Origin: Methylibium sp035762065
Lineage (GTDB): Bacteria > Pseudomonadota > Gammaproteobacteria > Burkholderiales > Burkholderiaceae_C
DNA length: 64,000 bases
Reading direction: 5' to 3'
Assembly: GCF_035762065.1 (NCBI RefSeq)
Contig: NZ_DASTPW010000004.1
Coordinates: forward strand, 84,632-148,631
Of this stretch, positions 28,638 to 36,290 are shown one piece after another. The translations under genes were made by a program, and so were the position numbers. The stretch's first letter is position 1; each line of letters starts with the position of its first letter. The notes under the pieces are model-generated. The model was given only the letters and a program-made list of their open reading frames with translations. It had not been told where the DNA came from and did not search any database.

Positions 28638-29354
28638 ATGAGCGACGCCCCGCGCGAAGCACGCGCCTCCGCCCGCGCGCACCGCCTGCTCGGCGCCGAC
28701 AACCGGCGGCTCCTTGGCAAGCTGGCGGTCGTCACCGCGCTGATGTTCGGCTTCGGCTATGCGCTGGTGCCGATCTACCGGACGATCTGCGAGGCGCTCG
28801 GCATCAACGTGCTGTCGCTGTCGGAGCGCACGGTGAGCGGCCAGTCGGCTGCTCCCTCCAACAGCCAGATCGATCGCAGCCGCGTCGTCACGATCGAGTT
28901 CGACGCCAACGTCAGCGGTCCCTGGGACTTCAAGCCCGCGGTCCGTTCGATCGACGTGCATCCCGGCGAGCTGACGACGGTGATGTACGAGTTCCGCAAC
29001 GTGCAGAACCGCAGCATGGCCGCTCAGGCGATCCCGAGCTACGCGCCGCGGCAGTCGATGGCCTATTTCCAGAAGGTCGAGTGCTTCTGCTTCAACGAGT
29101 ACCAGCTCGCGCCCGGCGAAGCCAAGAGCTGGCCGGTCGTCTTCACGATCGATCCGAAGCTGCCGCGCGACGTGCGCACCATCACGCTGAGCTACACCTT
29201 CTTCGAGGTCGGCGGCAAGACGCCCGCGGCGCCGAAGGCGGCGCTGCAGGATTCGGCGCCGAAGGCGGCGCTACGGGATTCGGCGCCGAAGGCGGCGCCC
29301 CACGATGCCGCGCCGCGCAGCACCGCCGCGGTGAAGGCCGGAGCGCCCGGATGA
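28638..29354 (+). CDS. ctaG: Cytochrome c oxidase assembly protein CtaG/Cox11
   Basis: A 238-residue copper chaperone that delivers CuB to subunit I. It has one N-terminal membrane span (about 34-52) and a periplasmic immunoglobulin-like domain with the copper-binding CFCF motif at C149/C151 (KVECFCFNEYQL). The final ~40 residues are an Ala/Pro/Lys-rich tail built from three 9-residue repeats (about 198-224), which is not part of the Cox11 fold. Its stop overlaps the next start (ATGA). Confidence 0.94.
   Translation: MSDAPREARASARAHRLLGADNRRLLGKLAVVTALMFGFGYALVPIYRTICEALGINVLSLSERTVSGQSAAPSNSQIDRSRVVTIEFDANVSGPWDFKPAVRSIDVHPGELTTVMYEFRNVQNRSMAAQAIPSYAPRQSMAYFQKVECFCFNEYQLAPGEAKSWPVVFTIDPKLPRDVRTITLSYTFFEVGGKTPAAPKAALQDSAPKAALRDSAPKAAPHDAAPRSTAAVKAGAPG
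29229..29309 (+). repeat. In-frame 27-bp tandem repeat in the 3' end of ctaG
   Basis: Three units at 29229-29255, 29256-29282 and 29283-29309 each start GCGCCGAAGGCGGCG. The first two differ mainly in CTGCAG versus CTACGG; the third diverges after the shared 15-bp core. They encode APKAALQDS, APKAALRDS and APKAAPHDA. Confidence 0.9.
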
Positions 29355-29581
29355 GCGACGGCTTCAAGGCCGCCGTGCAGCGCCGCGGCTCGTTCGCGCA
29401 GACGCTGAAGGCTGTCGGCTGGTCGTTCTTCGGGGTGCGCCGGTCGGCCGACTACGAGCGCGACGTGAACCAGCTCAATCCGGTGCACGTGCTCGTCGCC
29501 GGCGTCGTCGCGGCGGCGGTCTTCATCGTCGTGCTGCTGCTGCTCGTGCGCTGGATCGTCGGCAGCGGCGTCGCGGCCTGA
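29351..29581 (+). CDS. DUF2970 family small membrane protein
   Basis: A 76-residue protein with an amphipathic N-terminal half (FKAAVQRRGSFAQTLKAVGWSFFGVRRS) shown here only by its landmarks, an NPVHV element and one C-terminal membrane span (VLVAGVVAAAVFIVVLLLLV). DUF2970 proteins regularly lie between ctaG and ctaE in beta-proteobacteria. It is translated from an ATGA overlap with ctaG. The function is unknown beyond its association with the oxidase. Confidence 0.87.
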   Translation: MSDGFKAAVQRRGSFAQTLKAVGWSFFGVRRSADYERDVNQLNPVHVLVAGVVAAAVFIVVLLLLVRWIVGSGVAA

Positions 29582-29631
29582 GTTCGTCCTTCGTTTCCCG
29601 CATCACTTCCAAGAGGCTTCCAGGAGAGAGC

Positions 29632-30513
29632 ATGTCGGCAGCCAGCCCCGGGCACGCGCCCTATTACTTCGTTCCGGCCCCGTCGTGGTTCCCGGTGGTG
29701 GCCTCGGTCGGCCTGTTCTTCGTGATCCTCGGCGCAGGCCAGTGGATCAACGGCCATGCATGGGGCGCTTACTCGCTGGTCGGCGGGCTGGCGCTGTGGG
29801 CCTTCGTGCTGCAGGCCTGGTTCCGCGCGGCGATCCACGAAAGCGAGACCGGCCTCTACAACCAGCGCGTCGATGTCTCGTTCCGCTGGAGCATGAGCTG
29901 GTTCATCTTCTCGGAGGTAATGTTCTTCGCGGCCTTCTTCGGCGCGCTTTACTGGACGCGGCTGCATTCGGTGCCGAACCTCGGCGATCCCGAGAACGCG
30001 CTGCTATGGCCCGACTTCAAGGCCGCCTGGCCGAGCGTCGTGGCCGGTGCGACGACCTCGCCCGCGAACATCGTCGCGCCGTTCACGACGATGGGGCCGT
30101 GGCCGATCCCGACGATCAACACCGCGCTGCTGCTGACCTCCGGCGTCACGCTGACGATCGCCCACCACGCGCTGCGCGAGAACCATCGGGGCCGCTGCAT
30201 CGCCTTCATGTGGCTCACCGTGCTGCTGGGCGTCACCTTCCTGGGCTTCCAGGTCTACGAGTACATCCATGCGTACACCGACCTGAATCTCAAGCTCAAC
30301 AGCGGCGTCTACGGCTCGACCTTCTTCATGCTGACCGGCTTCCACGGCTTCCACGTGTTCGTCGGCATGCTGATGCTGCTGTTCATCACGCTGCGGTTGA
30401 TGAAGGGCCACTTCACGCCGGACCGCCACTTCGGCTTCGAGGGCGCGGCCTGGTACTGGCACTTCGTCGACGTGGTATGGCTGGGCCTGTACATCGTCGT
30501 GTACTGGTTTTGA
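29632..30513 (+). CDS. ctaE: Cytochrome c oxidase subunit III
   Basis: A 293-residue subunit with seven predicted membrane spans. It begins SAASPGHAPYYFVPAPSWFP and has the conserved segments FFAAFFGALYW near 100, GFHGFHVFVGM near 238 and WYWHFVDVVWLGLYIVVYWF at the C-terminus. An AGGAGAG ribosome site lies upstream of the ATG. It is followed by an intrinsic terminator. Confidence 0.96.
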   Translation: MSAASPGHAPYYFVPAPSWFPVVASVGLFFVILGAGQWINGHAWGAYSLVGGLALWAFVLQAWFRAAIHESETGLYNQRVDVSFRWSMSWFIFSEVMFFAAFFGALYWTRLHSVPNLGDPENALLWPDFKAAWPSVVAGATTSPANIVAPFTTMGPWPIPTINTALLLTSGVTLTIAHHALRENHRGRCIAFMWLTVLLGVTFLGFQVYEYIHAYTDLNLKLNSGVYGSTFFMLTGFHGFHVFVGMLMLLFITLRLMKGHFTPDRHFGFEGAAWYWHFVDVVWLGLYIVVYWF

Positions 30514-30537
30514 ACGACGCGGCGCTTGCCGGTGCAC

Positions 30538-30561
30538 GAAGAGCGCCTCGCGGCGCTCTTC
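30538..30561. terminator. Intrinsic terminator between ctaE and the convergent small gene
   Basis: A perfect 10-bp stem, GAAGAGCGCC / GGCGCTCTTC, with a TCGC tetraloop, lies 24 bp after ctaE and 12 bp after the convergent gene. The T-rich tract after it on the plus strand is short (TTCATT), and it can serve both directions. Confidence 0.75.
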
Positions 30562-30573
30562 TTCATTGCAGGC

Positions 30574-30798
30574 TCACCGGGGCTGCAGCGGCAGCCCGGT
30601 CGGCTGGATCCAGCCCAGCTTGTAGGCCAGCAGGATGAACAGGAACAGCGCGACCGACAGCCCGATGCGCAAGGCCAGCGCATGGAGCATGCGGTTGCTC
30701 TTCGGTGCGCCGTCGCGGCCGTCGTTCAACAGGGCGCGGCCCGCCGCGGCGAGCGCGAGCACGATGGCGACGAAGGCGGCGACGATGATCCATTTCAT
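30574..30798 (-). CDS. Twin-transmembrane protein, DUF2909 type
   Basis: A 74-residue protein with two hydrophobic helices (about 4-24 and 42-62) separated by a charged loop (NDGRDGAPKSNRM). It matches the small DUF2909/twin-span family usually found beside SURF1 in beta-proteobacterial oxidase clusters. It lies on the strand opposite to all other genes of the cluster. The function is unknown. Confidence 0.75.
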   Translation of the reverse strand: MKWIIVAAFVAIVLALAAAGRALLNDGRDGAPKSNRMLHALALRIGLSVALFLFILLAYKLGWIQPTGLPLQPR

Positions 30799-30846
30799 GG
30801 TCGGGCCATCGTATGGCATCGATTCGCCCGTGCCGTCGATGCGGGC

Positions 30847-31584
30847 ATGGCGACGATGAGCCCGCGGCTGCGTCGGGCGATCGTGCTGCTCGCGGCCGTC
30901 GCGATGACGGCGCTGACCGCGCGGCTGGGCTTCTGGCAGCTCGGCCGCGCGCAGCAGAAGGAGGCCTTGCAGAGCCAGCGCGAGACGCGCCGCGGCGAGC
31001 CGCCGCTCGCGGCCGCCGAGCTCGCGCGCACCGCGCAGGCCGCTGCGGCCCAGCACGATCGCCGCATCGTGCTTGCCGGCCGCTGGCTGCCTCAGCACGC
31101 GGTCTTCCTCGACAACCGCCCGCTCGAGGGCCGCGCCGGCGTGCTGCTGGTGATGCCGCTCGAGCTCGCCCCCGGCGACACGGTCCTTGTGCAGCGCGGC
31201 TGGGCGCCGCGCGATCCGGTCGATCGCAGCCGGCTGCCCTCGGTGCCGAGCGCGCCGGGCCGGGTGCTGGTCGAAGGCGTCGTCGCGCCGCCGCCGGGCC
31301 GCACGCTGGCCCTCGGCGCCGAAGGCCGGGGCATGCTCCGGCAAAATCTCGATCCCGAAACCTTCGCCCGCGAGACCGGTCTGCCCTTGCGGCCGCTTTC
31401 GATCCGGCAGGACGAAGGCCCACCGGACGACGGCCTCGTGCGCCGCTGGCCGGCCCCGGCGACCGAGGTGCCCAAGCATCGCGGCTACGCCTTCCAGTGG
31501 TTCGCGCTCAGCAGCTTGACGGTCGCCTTGTATGTCTGGTTCCAACTCCTCGGGCCCTGGTGGCGTCGGCGGCGTGCGGCCTGA
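30847..31584 (+). CDS. SURF1 family cytochrome oxidase assembly protein
   Basis: A 245-residue protein with a SURF1 layout: an N-terminal span (about 8-27, ending FWQLGRAQQK), a periplasmic domain containing DNRPLEGRAGVLLVMPLE near 93 and VLVQRGWAPRD, and a C-terminal span preceded by KHRGYAFQWFAL. SURF1 helps insert haem a into subunit I. The ATG at 30847 places the first span near the N-terminus as in the family. Its end overlaps the next reading frame. Confidence 0.93.
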   Translation: MATMSPRLRRAIVLLAAVAMTALTARLGFWQLGRAQQKEALQSQRETRRGEPPLAAAELARTAQAAAAQHDRRIVLAGRWLPQHAVFLDNRPLEGRAGVLLVMPLELAPGDTVLVQRGWAPRDPVDRSRLPSVPSAPGRVLVEGVVAPPPGRTLALGAEGRGMLRQNLDPETFARETGLPLRPLSIRQDEGPPDDGLVRRWPAPATEVPKHRGYAFQWFALSSLTVALYVWFQLLGPWWRRRRAA

Positions 31585-32269
31585 AGCCGCGGCGCTCGCC
31601 GAGCCGCTCGCCTTCACCGTGCACAGCCTGCCCAGCCCCGCGCTGGCCGACGACCCGCGGCAGCGCCACGGCCGGCTGAAGATGCTGCTGGTGCTGCTGG
31701 TCTGCGCGGCCCCGGTGATCGCCTCCTACTTCACCTACTACGTGATCCGCCCGAGCGGCGGCACGCAGCACGGCACGCTGATCGAGCCGCAACGGCCGAT
31801 CCCGCCGGCCGCGGAGCTGCCGCTTGCCGACCTGCAGGGACGTGCGGTCGATGCGAAATCGCTGCAGGGGCAGTGGCTGTTCGTCGTCGTCGCCGGCGGT
31901 GCCTGCGATGCGCCGTGCGAGCGCCAGCTCTACCTGCAGCGCCAGCTGCGCGAGACGCTGGGCAAGCACAAGGACCGTGTCGACCGCGTCTGGCTCATCG
32001 ACGACGGCGTCGCGCCGCGCGCCGAGCTGCGTGCGGCGCTCGAGGGCACGACGCTGCTGTTTGCGCCGCGCGAGGCGCTCGGCAAGTGGCTCGGCGCCGC
32101 GCCGGGCCATGCGATCGGCGATCACTTCCACCTGGTCGATCCGCGCGGCCATTACATGCTGCGCTTCCCGGCGCCGAGCCAGGCCGCCGGCATCAAGCGC
32201 GACCTCGACCGCCTGATGCGCGGCTCCGCCGCCTGGGACAAGCCCGGCCGCCCCGGCGAGACGCCATGA
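31532..32269 (+). CDS. Membrane-anchored SCO-like thiol protein of the oxidase cluster
   Basis: A 245-residue protein with one membrane span (about 51-71, MLLVLLVCAAPVIASYFTYY) and a periplasmic thioredoxin-like domain. A CxxxC pair (C125-DAP-C129) sits where SCO proteins have CPxxC, and HFHLVDPRGHYMLRF resembles the region around the SCO histidine. This suggests a role in copper or thiol handling for subunit II. The ATG start overlaps SURF1 by 53 bp; a GTG at 31574 would reduce that to 11 bp. Its end overlaps ctaA (ATGA). Confidence 0.72.
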   Translation: MSGSNSSGPGGVGGVRPEAAALAEPLAFTVHSLPSPALADDPRQRHGRLKMLLVLLVCAAPVIASYFTYYVIRPSGGTQHGTLIEPQRPIPPAAELPLADLQGRAVDAKSLQGQWLFVVVAGGACDAPCERQLYLQRQLRETLGKHKDRVDRVWLIDDGVAPRAELRAALEGTTLLFAPREALGKWLGAAPGHAIGDHFHLVDPRGHYMLRFPAPSQAAGIKRDLDRLMRGSAAWDKPGRPGETP

Positions 32270-33432
32270 GCGGCACCGAGCTCGTCGACCTGAAGCCGCT
32301 GCTCGCGCTGCTGGGCGTGGCCGTGCTGCTCGCGGCGCTGCCGCTGGCCTGGACGCTGCGCCGCACACGCGGCGCGCCGGCCGCGCGGCGCCTGCGTGCC
32401 CTCACGGTGCTGACGCTCTTCCTCACCTTCGACCTGGTGCTCTTCGGCGCCTTCACGCGCCTGAGCGATTCCGGCCTCGGCTGCCCCGACTGGCCCGGCT
32501 GCTACGGCACCGCCAGTCCGCTGCACGCGCGCGACGACATCGCGATGGCCGAGGCCGCCCAGCCGACCGGGCCGGTGACCCACCGCAAGGCCTGGATCGA
32601 GATGATCCACCGCTACCTCGCGATGGCGGTGGGCGCGCTGATCGTCGCGATCACCGCCTGGAGCTGGTGGCTGGCGCGGCACGCAGCGGCCAACAAACAG
32701 CGCGCGAGCGGCGCGTCGCCGTGGTGGCCGACCTTCACGCTTGCCTGGGTGCTGCTGCAGGGCGCGTTCGGCGCGTGGACGGTGACGCTCAAGCTGTACC
32801 CCGCGATCGTCACGCTGCACCTGCTGGGCGGCTTGGTGCTGCTCGCGCTGCTGGCGGCCCAGGCCTGGCGCGACGCGGCGCCGGTCGAGGTGAGCGCGGG
32901 GCTGCGCGCGCTGGTGCTCGGCACCGGCGCACTGGCCTTCGGGCAGATCGCGCTCGGCGGCTGGGTCAGCACGAACTACGCGGTGCTCGCCTGCACCGAT
33001 TTCCCGACCTGCCACGGCGTGGTCTGGCCCTCGATGGATTTCGCGCAGGGCTTCGAGCTGCTGCGCCCGCTCGGCGCGCGCGCCGACGGTGGCTACCTGA
33101 GCTTCGAGGCCTTGACCGCGATCCACATGGCGCACCGCCTCGGCGCCGCGGTGCTGCTGATGGCGATCGGCGTGCTGGTCGCGCGCCTGTGGCGTCACGA
33201 GGCGCTGCGGCCCATCGCGCGCGGCCTCGTCGCGGTGCTGGCATGGCAGCTCGCCACCGGCGTCGGCAACGTCGTGCTCGGCTGGCCGCTCGCGGCGGCG
33301 CTCGGCCACACCGGCGGCGCGGCGGTGCTGGTGCTGCTGATGACGGCGCTGGCGGTGCGCGTTCGCGGCGCGGCAAGCGCGCCGGTGCGCGCCACCGGGC
33401 GCGCGCCAGTGCTCGGCAAGGCGGAGGTCTGA
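32266..33432 (+). CDS. ctaA: Haem A synthase (CtaA/Cox15)
   Basis: A 388-residue, eight-span membrane enzyme that oxidises the haem o methyl group to a formyl to give haem a. Signatures include GAFTRLSDSGLGCPDWPGCYG near residue 60 (first part), EMIHRYLAMAVG near 113, LHLLGGL near 184, and AIHMAHRLGA near 285, supplying the four haem-ligand histidines with the one in LGHTGG. The length fits the proteobacterial Cox15 type. It starts in an ATGA overlap with the SCO-like gene. Confidence 0.94.
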   Translation: MSGTELVDLKPLLALLGVAVLLAALPLAWTLRRTRGAPAARRLRALTVLTLFLTFDLVLFGAFTRLSDSGLGCPDWPGCYGTASPLHARDDIAMAEAAQPTGPVTHRKAWIEMIHRYLAMAVGALIVAITAWSWWLARHAAANKQRASGASPWWPTFTLAWVLLQGAFGAWTVTLKLYPAIVTLHLLGGLVLLALLAAQAWRDAAPVEVSAGLRALVLGTGALAFGQIALGGWVSTNYAVLACTDFPTCHGVVWPSMDFAQGFELLRPLGARADGGYLSFEALTAIHMAHRLGAAVLLMAIGVLVARLWRHEALRPIARGLVAVLAWQLATGVGNVVLGWPLAAALGHTGGAAVLVLLMTALAVRVRGAASAPVRATGRAPVLGKAEV

Positions 33433-33434
33433 GG

Positions 33435-34376
33435 ATGGCGCACGCCGTGCCCGAGACCGACGCCGTCGCGGCGGCGCCGGGCTGGCTCCTGCGCTGGCGC
33501 CAGTTCAGCGCGCTGACCAAGCCGCGCGTCGTCCAGCTCATCGTGTTCTGCGCCGCGATCGGCATGCTGCTCGCGGTGCCCGGCTGGCCGAGCGCGGCGG
33601 CCTGGCGCGTCGCGCTGGCGGCCACGGTCGGCATCTGGCTCGTCGCCGCATCGGCGGCGGCGTTCAACTGCATCGTCGAGCAGCAGATCGATTCGCGGAT
33701 GAAGCGCACCGCGTGGCGGCCGACCGCCCGCGGCGAGCTGTCCACCGCGCACACGCTGGCCTTCGCGACGCTGCTCTGCGGCGCCGGCTCCGCCGTGCTG
33801 TGGTACTGGGTGAACCCGCTCACGATGGGCCTGACCTTCGGCACCTTCGTCGGCTACGCGATCGTATACACCGTGCTGCTGAAGCCGGCGACGCCGCAAA
33901 ACATCGTGATCGGCGGCGCCTCGGGCGCGATGCCGCCGGTGCTCGGCTGGGCAGCGATGCGCGGCGAAGTCGGCGCCGAGGCGCTGATGCTGTGCCTGAT
34001 CATCTTCCTGTGGACGCCGCCGCACTTCTGGGCGCTGGCGCTCTACCGCGCCGACGACTACGCGCGCGCCGGCCTGCCGATGCTGCCGGTGACGCACGGC
34101 AACCAGTTCACCCGGCTGCAGATCCTGCTCTACACCTTCGTGCTGTTCGCGGCGACGCTGCTGCCCTTCGTCTACGGCATGAGCGGCTGGGTCTACCTGG
34201 CGTTCGCGCTGGTGCTGGGCGTCGCGTTCTGCGCGTACGGCTTCCGGCTCTGGCGCGACTACAGCGAAGCGCTCGCGCGCCGCACCTTCCGCTTCTCGAT
34301 CTGGCACCTGATGCTGCTGTTCGCCGGCCTGCTGCTCGATCACTACCTCGCGCCGTGGCTGCGCGCGCCGGCTTGA
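33435..34376 (+). CDS. ctaB: Protohaem IX farnesyltransferase (haem O synthase)
   Basis: A 313-residue, about nine-span UbiA-family prenyltransferase that adds farnesyl to protohaem. The Asp-rich first motif region is ALTKPRVVQL followed by NCIVEQQIDSRMKRTAWRP near 80-100, and the second conserved region is WTPPHFWALALYRADDYARA near 192. It starts 2 bp after ctaA with GAGG upstream and supplies haem O for CtaA. Confidence 0.95.
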   Translation: MAHAVPETDAVAAAPGWLLRWRQFSALTKPRVVQLIVFCAAIGMLLAVPGWPSAAAWRVALAATVGIWLVAASAAAFNCIVEQQIDSRMKRTAWRPTARGELSTAHTLAFATLLCGAGSAVLWYWVNPLTMGLTFGTFVGYAIVYTVLLKPATPQNIVIGGASGAMPPVLGWAAMRGEVGAEALMLCLIIFLWTPPHFWALALYRADDYARAGLPMLPVTHGNQFTRLQILLYTFVLFAATLLPFVYGMSGWVYLAFALVLGVAFCAYGFRLWRDYSEALARRTFRFSIWHLMLLFAGLLLDHYLAPWLRAPA

Positions 34377-34399
34377 GCCGGAACCTCGAAGGACACGCG

Positions 34400-35008
34400 A
34401 TGACCGACCGACGCCATCTGCTGCTCGCCACCACCTCGCTGTTCGTGCTCGCCGCCTGCGGCGAGTCCGGCAGCGGTGCCGCCGCGCCGGCCGGCGGCTT
34501 CAAGGGCGTGGACATCACCGGCGCCGACTACGCCAAGGGGTTTTCACTGCCCGACGCGCAAGGCAAGCCTCGCACGCTCGACGAATTCAAGGGCAAGGCC
34601 GTCGTCGTCTTCTTCGGCTACACCCAGTGCCCCGACGTCTGCCCGACGACCATGGCCGAGCTCGCCGCCGCGAAGAAGCAGCTCGGCGCCGACGGCGACA
34701 AGCTCGCCGCGGTCTTCGTCACCGTCGATCCGGAGCGCGACACGCCCGAGATCCTGCGCGCGTACATGTCGGGCTTCGATCCGGCCTTCGTCGCGCTGCG
34801 CGGCAGCGTCGACGAAACGCTGGCGCTCGCGAAGAGCTACAAGGCCTTCTTCCAGAAGGTGCAGGGCAAGGACCCGGCGAACTACACGATGGACCACACG
34901 GCGGGCGCCTACGTCTACGACCCGGCCGGCCGCGTGCGGCTGTTCGTGCGCTACGGGCAGCCGGTCGATGCCTGGGTGGCGGACCTCAAGTACCTGATCG
35001 CCGGGTGA
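34400..35008 (+). CDS. SCO1/SenC copper chaperone lipoprotein
   Basis: A 202-residue lipoprotein: lipobox LAAC with acyl-cysteine C20, then a thioredoxin-fold domain. Copper ligands are present, C77 and C81 in CPDVCPTTM and H166 in MDHTAGAY. SCO proteins deliver copper to the CuA site of subunit II. It is the last gene of the oxidase cluster, followed by a degenerate repeat and a strong terminator. Confidence 0.95.
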   Translation: MTDRRHLLLATTSLFVLAACGESGSGAAAPAGGFKGVDITGADYAKGFSLPDAQGKPRTLDEFKGKAVVVFFGYTQCPDVCPTTMAELAAAKKQLGADGDKLAAVFVTVDPERDTPEILRAYMSGFDPAFVALRGSVDETLALAKSYKAFFQKVQGKDPANYTMDHTAGAYVYDPAGRVRLFVRYGQPVDAWVADLKYLIAG

Positions 35009-35037
35009 CCGCCGCCCCTCGGCTGCTTCATGGCGCC

Positions 35038-35092
35038 GGTTGAGGGGCGCCGCTGGCGACCGCCGTCAGCGCCGGATCCGCGGCGGCTCGCG
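35038..35092 (+). repeat. Degenerate copy of the dispersed ~80-bp repeat
   Basis: The right half matches the copies in the flg operon (GGGGCGCCGCTGGCG, then GCCGGATCCGCGGCGGCT), while the left half is diverged. It lies between the SCO gene and its terminator. Confidence 0.75.
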
Positions 35093-35096
35093 GAAA

Positions 35097-35127
35097 GAAC
35101 AAAGGGGCGCACTGCGCCCCTTTGTTC
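35097..35127. terminator. Strong intrinsic terminator between the oxidase cluster and rpoH
   Basis: A perfect 13-bp stem, GAACAAAGGGGCG / CGCCCCTTTGTTC, with a 5-nt loop, is placed between convergent SCO and rpoH genes. The A/T-rich outer stem gives T-rich tracts on both strands, so it probably ends transcription in both directions. Confidence 0.88.
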
Positions 35128-35143
35128 ATTGGTGAAGCTGGCC

Positions 35144-36103
35144 TCAATAGGCTGAGAGGGTCTTGCGCATCTTCTTCATCGCGGCCACCTCGATCTGCCG
35201 GATGCGCTCGGCGCTGACGCCGTACTCGCTGGCCAGGTCGTGCAGCGTCAGGCCGCCCGAGCCGTCGTCGTTCACCTTGAGCCAGCGCTCCTCGACGATG
35301 CGGCGGCTGCGCGCGTCGAGCGCGTCGAGCGCACGCAGCACGCCGTCGCTCGCCATCGCGTCGCGGTGCCGCGCGTCGAGCACGCGGGTCGGCTCGTGGC
35401 GCTCGTCGGCGAGGTAGGCGATCGGCGCGAAGCTGTCCTCGCCGTCGTCGTTGTGCGGCTCGAGCGCGATGTCGCCGCCCGACAGGCGCGTCTCCATCTC
35501 GATCACGTCCTCGCGCTTGACGTTCAGGTCGCGCGCGACGAAGTCGATCTCGGCGTCGCTGAGCGTGCTGCGGTGCGTCGCGCCCTCGACGCCTTCGGCC
35601 CGAAGCGCCTGCTTCTTCGAGCGCAGGTTGAAGAACAGCTTGCGCTGAGCCTTGGTGGTGGCCAGCTTCACCAGCCGCCAATTGCGCAGCACGTATTCAT
35701 GGATCTCGGCCTTGATCCAGTGCAGCGCGTAGCTGACGAGGCGCACGCCCTGCGACGGATCGAAGCGCTTGACGGCCTTCATCAAGCCGACGTTGCCTTC
35801 CTGGATCAGGTCGCCGTGAGGCAGGCCGTAGCCGAGGTACTGGCGCGAGACCGACACCACCAGCCGCAGGTGCGACAGCACCAGCCGGCCGGCGGCTTCG
35901 AGGTCGTTGCTCTCCTTCAGCCGGCGGCCGAGTTCCTGCTCCTCTTCGGCGCTCAGCATCGGCAGGCGGTTCACCGCGCCGATGTAGGCGTTCAGGTCGC
36001 CCAGCGAGGGCACCAGCGACCAGGGGTCGCGCACCGCGAGCGCGTGACCCGCCGCGGGGGCCGGCAGCATCGAGGAAAGCGGAGTCGAGGCAGCAGTAGA
36101 CAT
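35144..36103 (-). CDS. rpoH: RNA polymerase heat-shock sigma factor RpoH (sigma-32)
   Basis: A 319-residue group 3-like sigma-70 family factor. It has the RpoH-specific box QRKLFFNLRSKKQAL near residues 154-168, region 2 motifs (GDLIQEGNVGLMKAVKRFD near 97) and region 4 helix-turn-helix (LASEYGVSAERIRQIE near 290). The length fits beta-proteobacterial RpoH. An AGGAGG ribosome site precedes the ATG. Upstream lies a CIRCE-like operator overlapping a candidate promoter, pointing to HrcA control in addition to the usual heat control. Confidence 0.97.
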   Translation of the reverse strand: MSTAASTPLSSMLPAPAAGHALAVRDPWSLVPSLGDLNAYIGAVNRLPMLSAEEEQELGRRLKESNDLEAAGRLVLSHLRLVVSVSRQYLGYGLPHGDLIQEGNVGLMKAVKRFDPSQGVRLVSYALHWIKAEIHEYVLRNWRLVKLATTKAQRKLFFNLRSKKQALRAEGVEGATHRSTLSDAEIDFVARDLNVKREDVIEMETRLSGGDIALEPHNDDGEDSFAPIAYLADERHEPTRVLDARHRDAMASDGVLRALDALDARSRRIVEERWLKVNDDGSGGLTLHDLASEYGVSAERIRQIEVAAMKKMRKTLSAY

Positions 36104-36127
36104 CGATGAACCTCCTGGAAGGCCGCA

Positions 36128-36157
36128 AGTTTAGCAGTCGGGTTTTGAGAGTGCTAA
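36128..36157 (-). promoter_or_regulatory. Candidate sigma-70 promoter of rpoH
   Basis: On the minus strand TTAGCA and TAAACT are separated by 18 bp, ending about 25 bp before the rpoH start codon. Both hexamers fall inside or beside the CIRCE-like operator, so bound repressor would block it. Confidence 0.5.
36131..36157. promoter_or_regulatory. CIRCE-like HrcA operator upstream of rpoH
   Basis: TTAGCAGTC-N9-GAGTGCTAA matches the CIRCE consensus TTAGCACTC-N9-GAGTGCTAA with exact spacing and one mismatch (17 of 18 positions). It lies 28 bp upstream of the rpoH start and overlaps the candidate promoter. Confidence 0.88.
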
Positions 36158-36237
36158 GAGACCGCACCGGTTCACTTCGGAGCCAGGCGGCATCGCAATC
36201 CAGTGTTCACCGGCGCGAAACGATAAGCAGGCGCTCA

Positions 36238-36269
36238 CCAAAGAAAACGCCGGCCCCCTCGGACCGGCG
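36238..36269 (-). terminator. Intrinsic terminator after cheW
   Basis: Reading on the minus strand, a G/C stem (CGCCGGTCC with GGGGCCGGCG, one bulge) is followed by TTTTCTT. It lies 21 bp past the cheW stop and upstream of the rpoH promoter region. Confidence 0.75.
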
Positions 36270-36290
36270 GTCGGGTGGGCGCGGCGGCGC

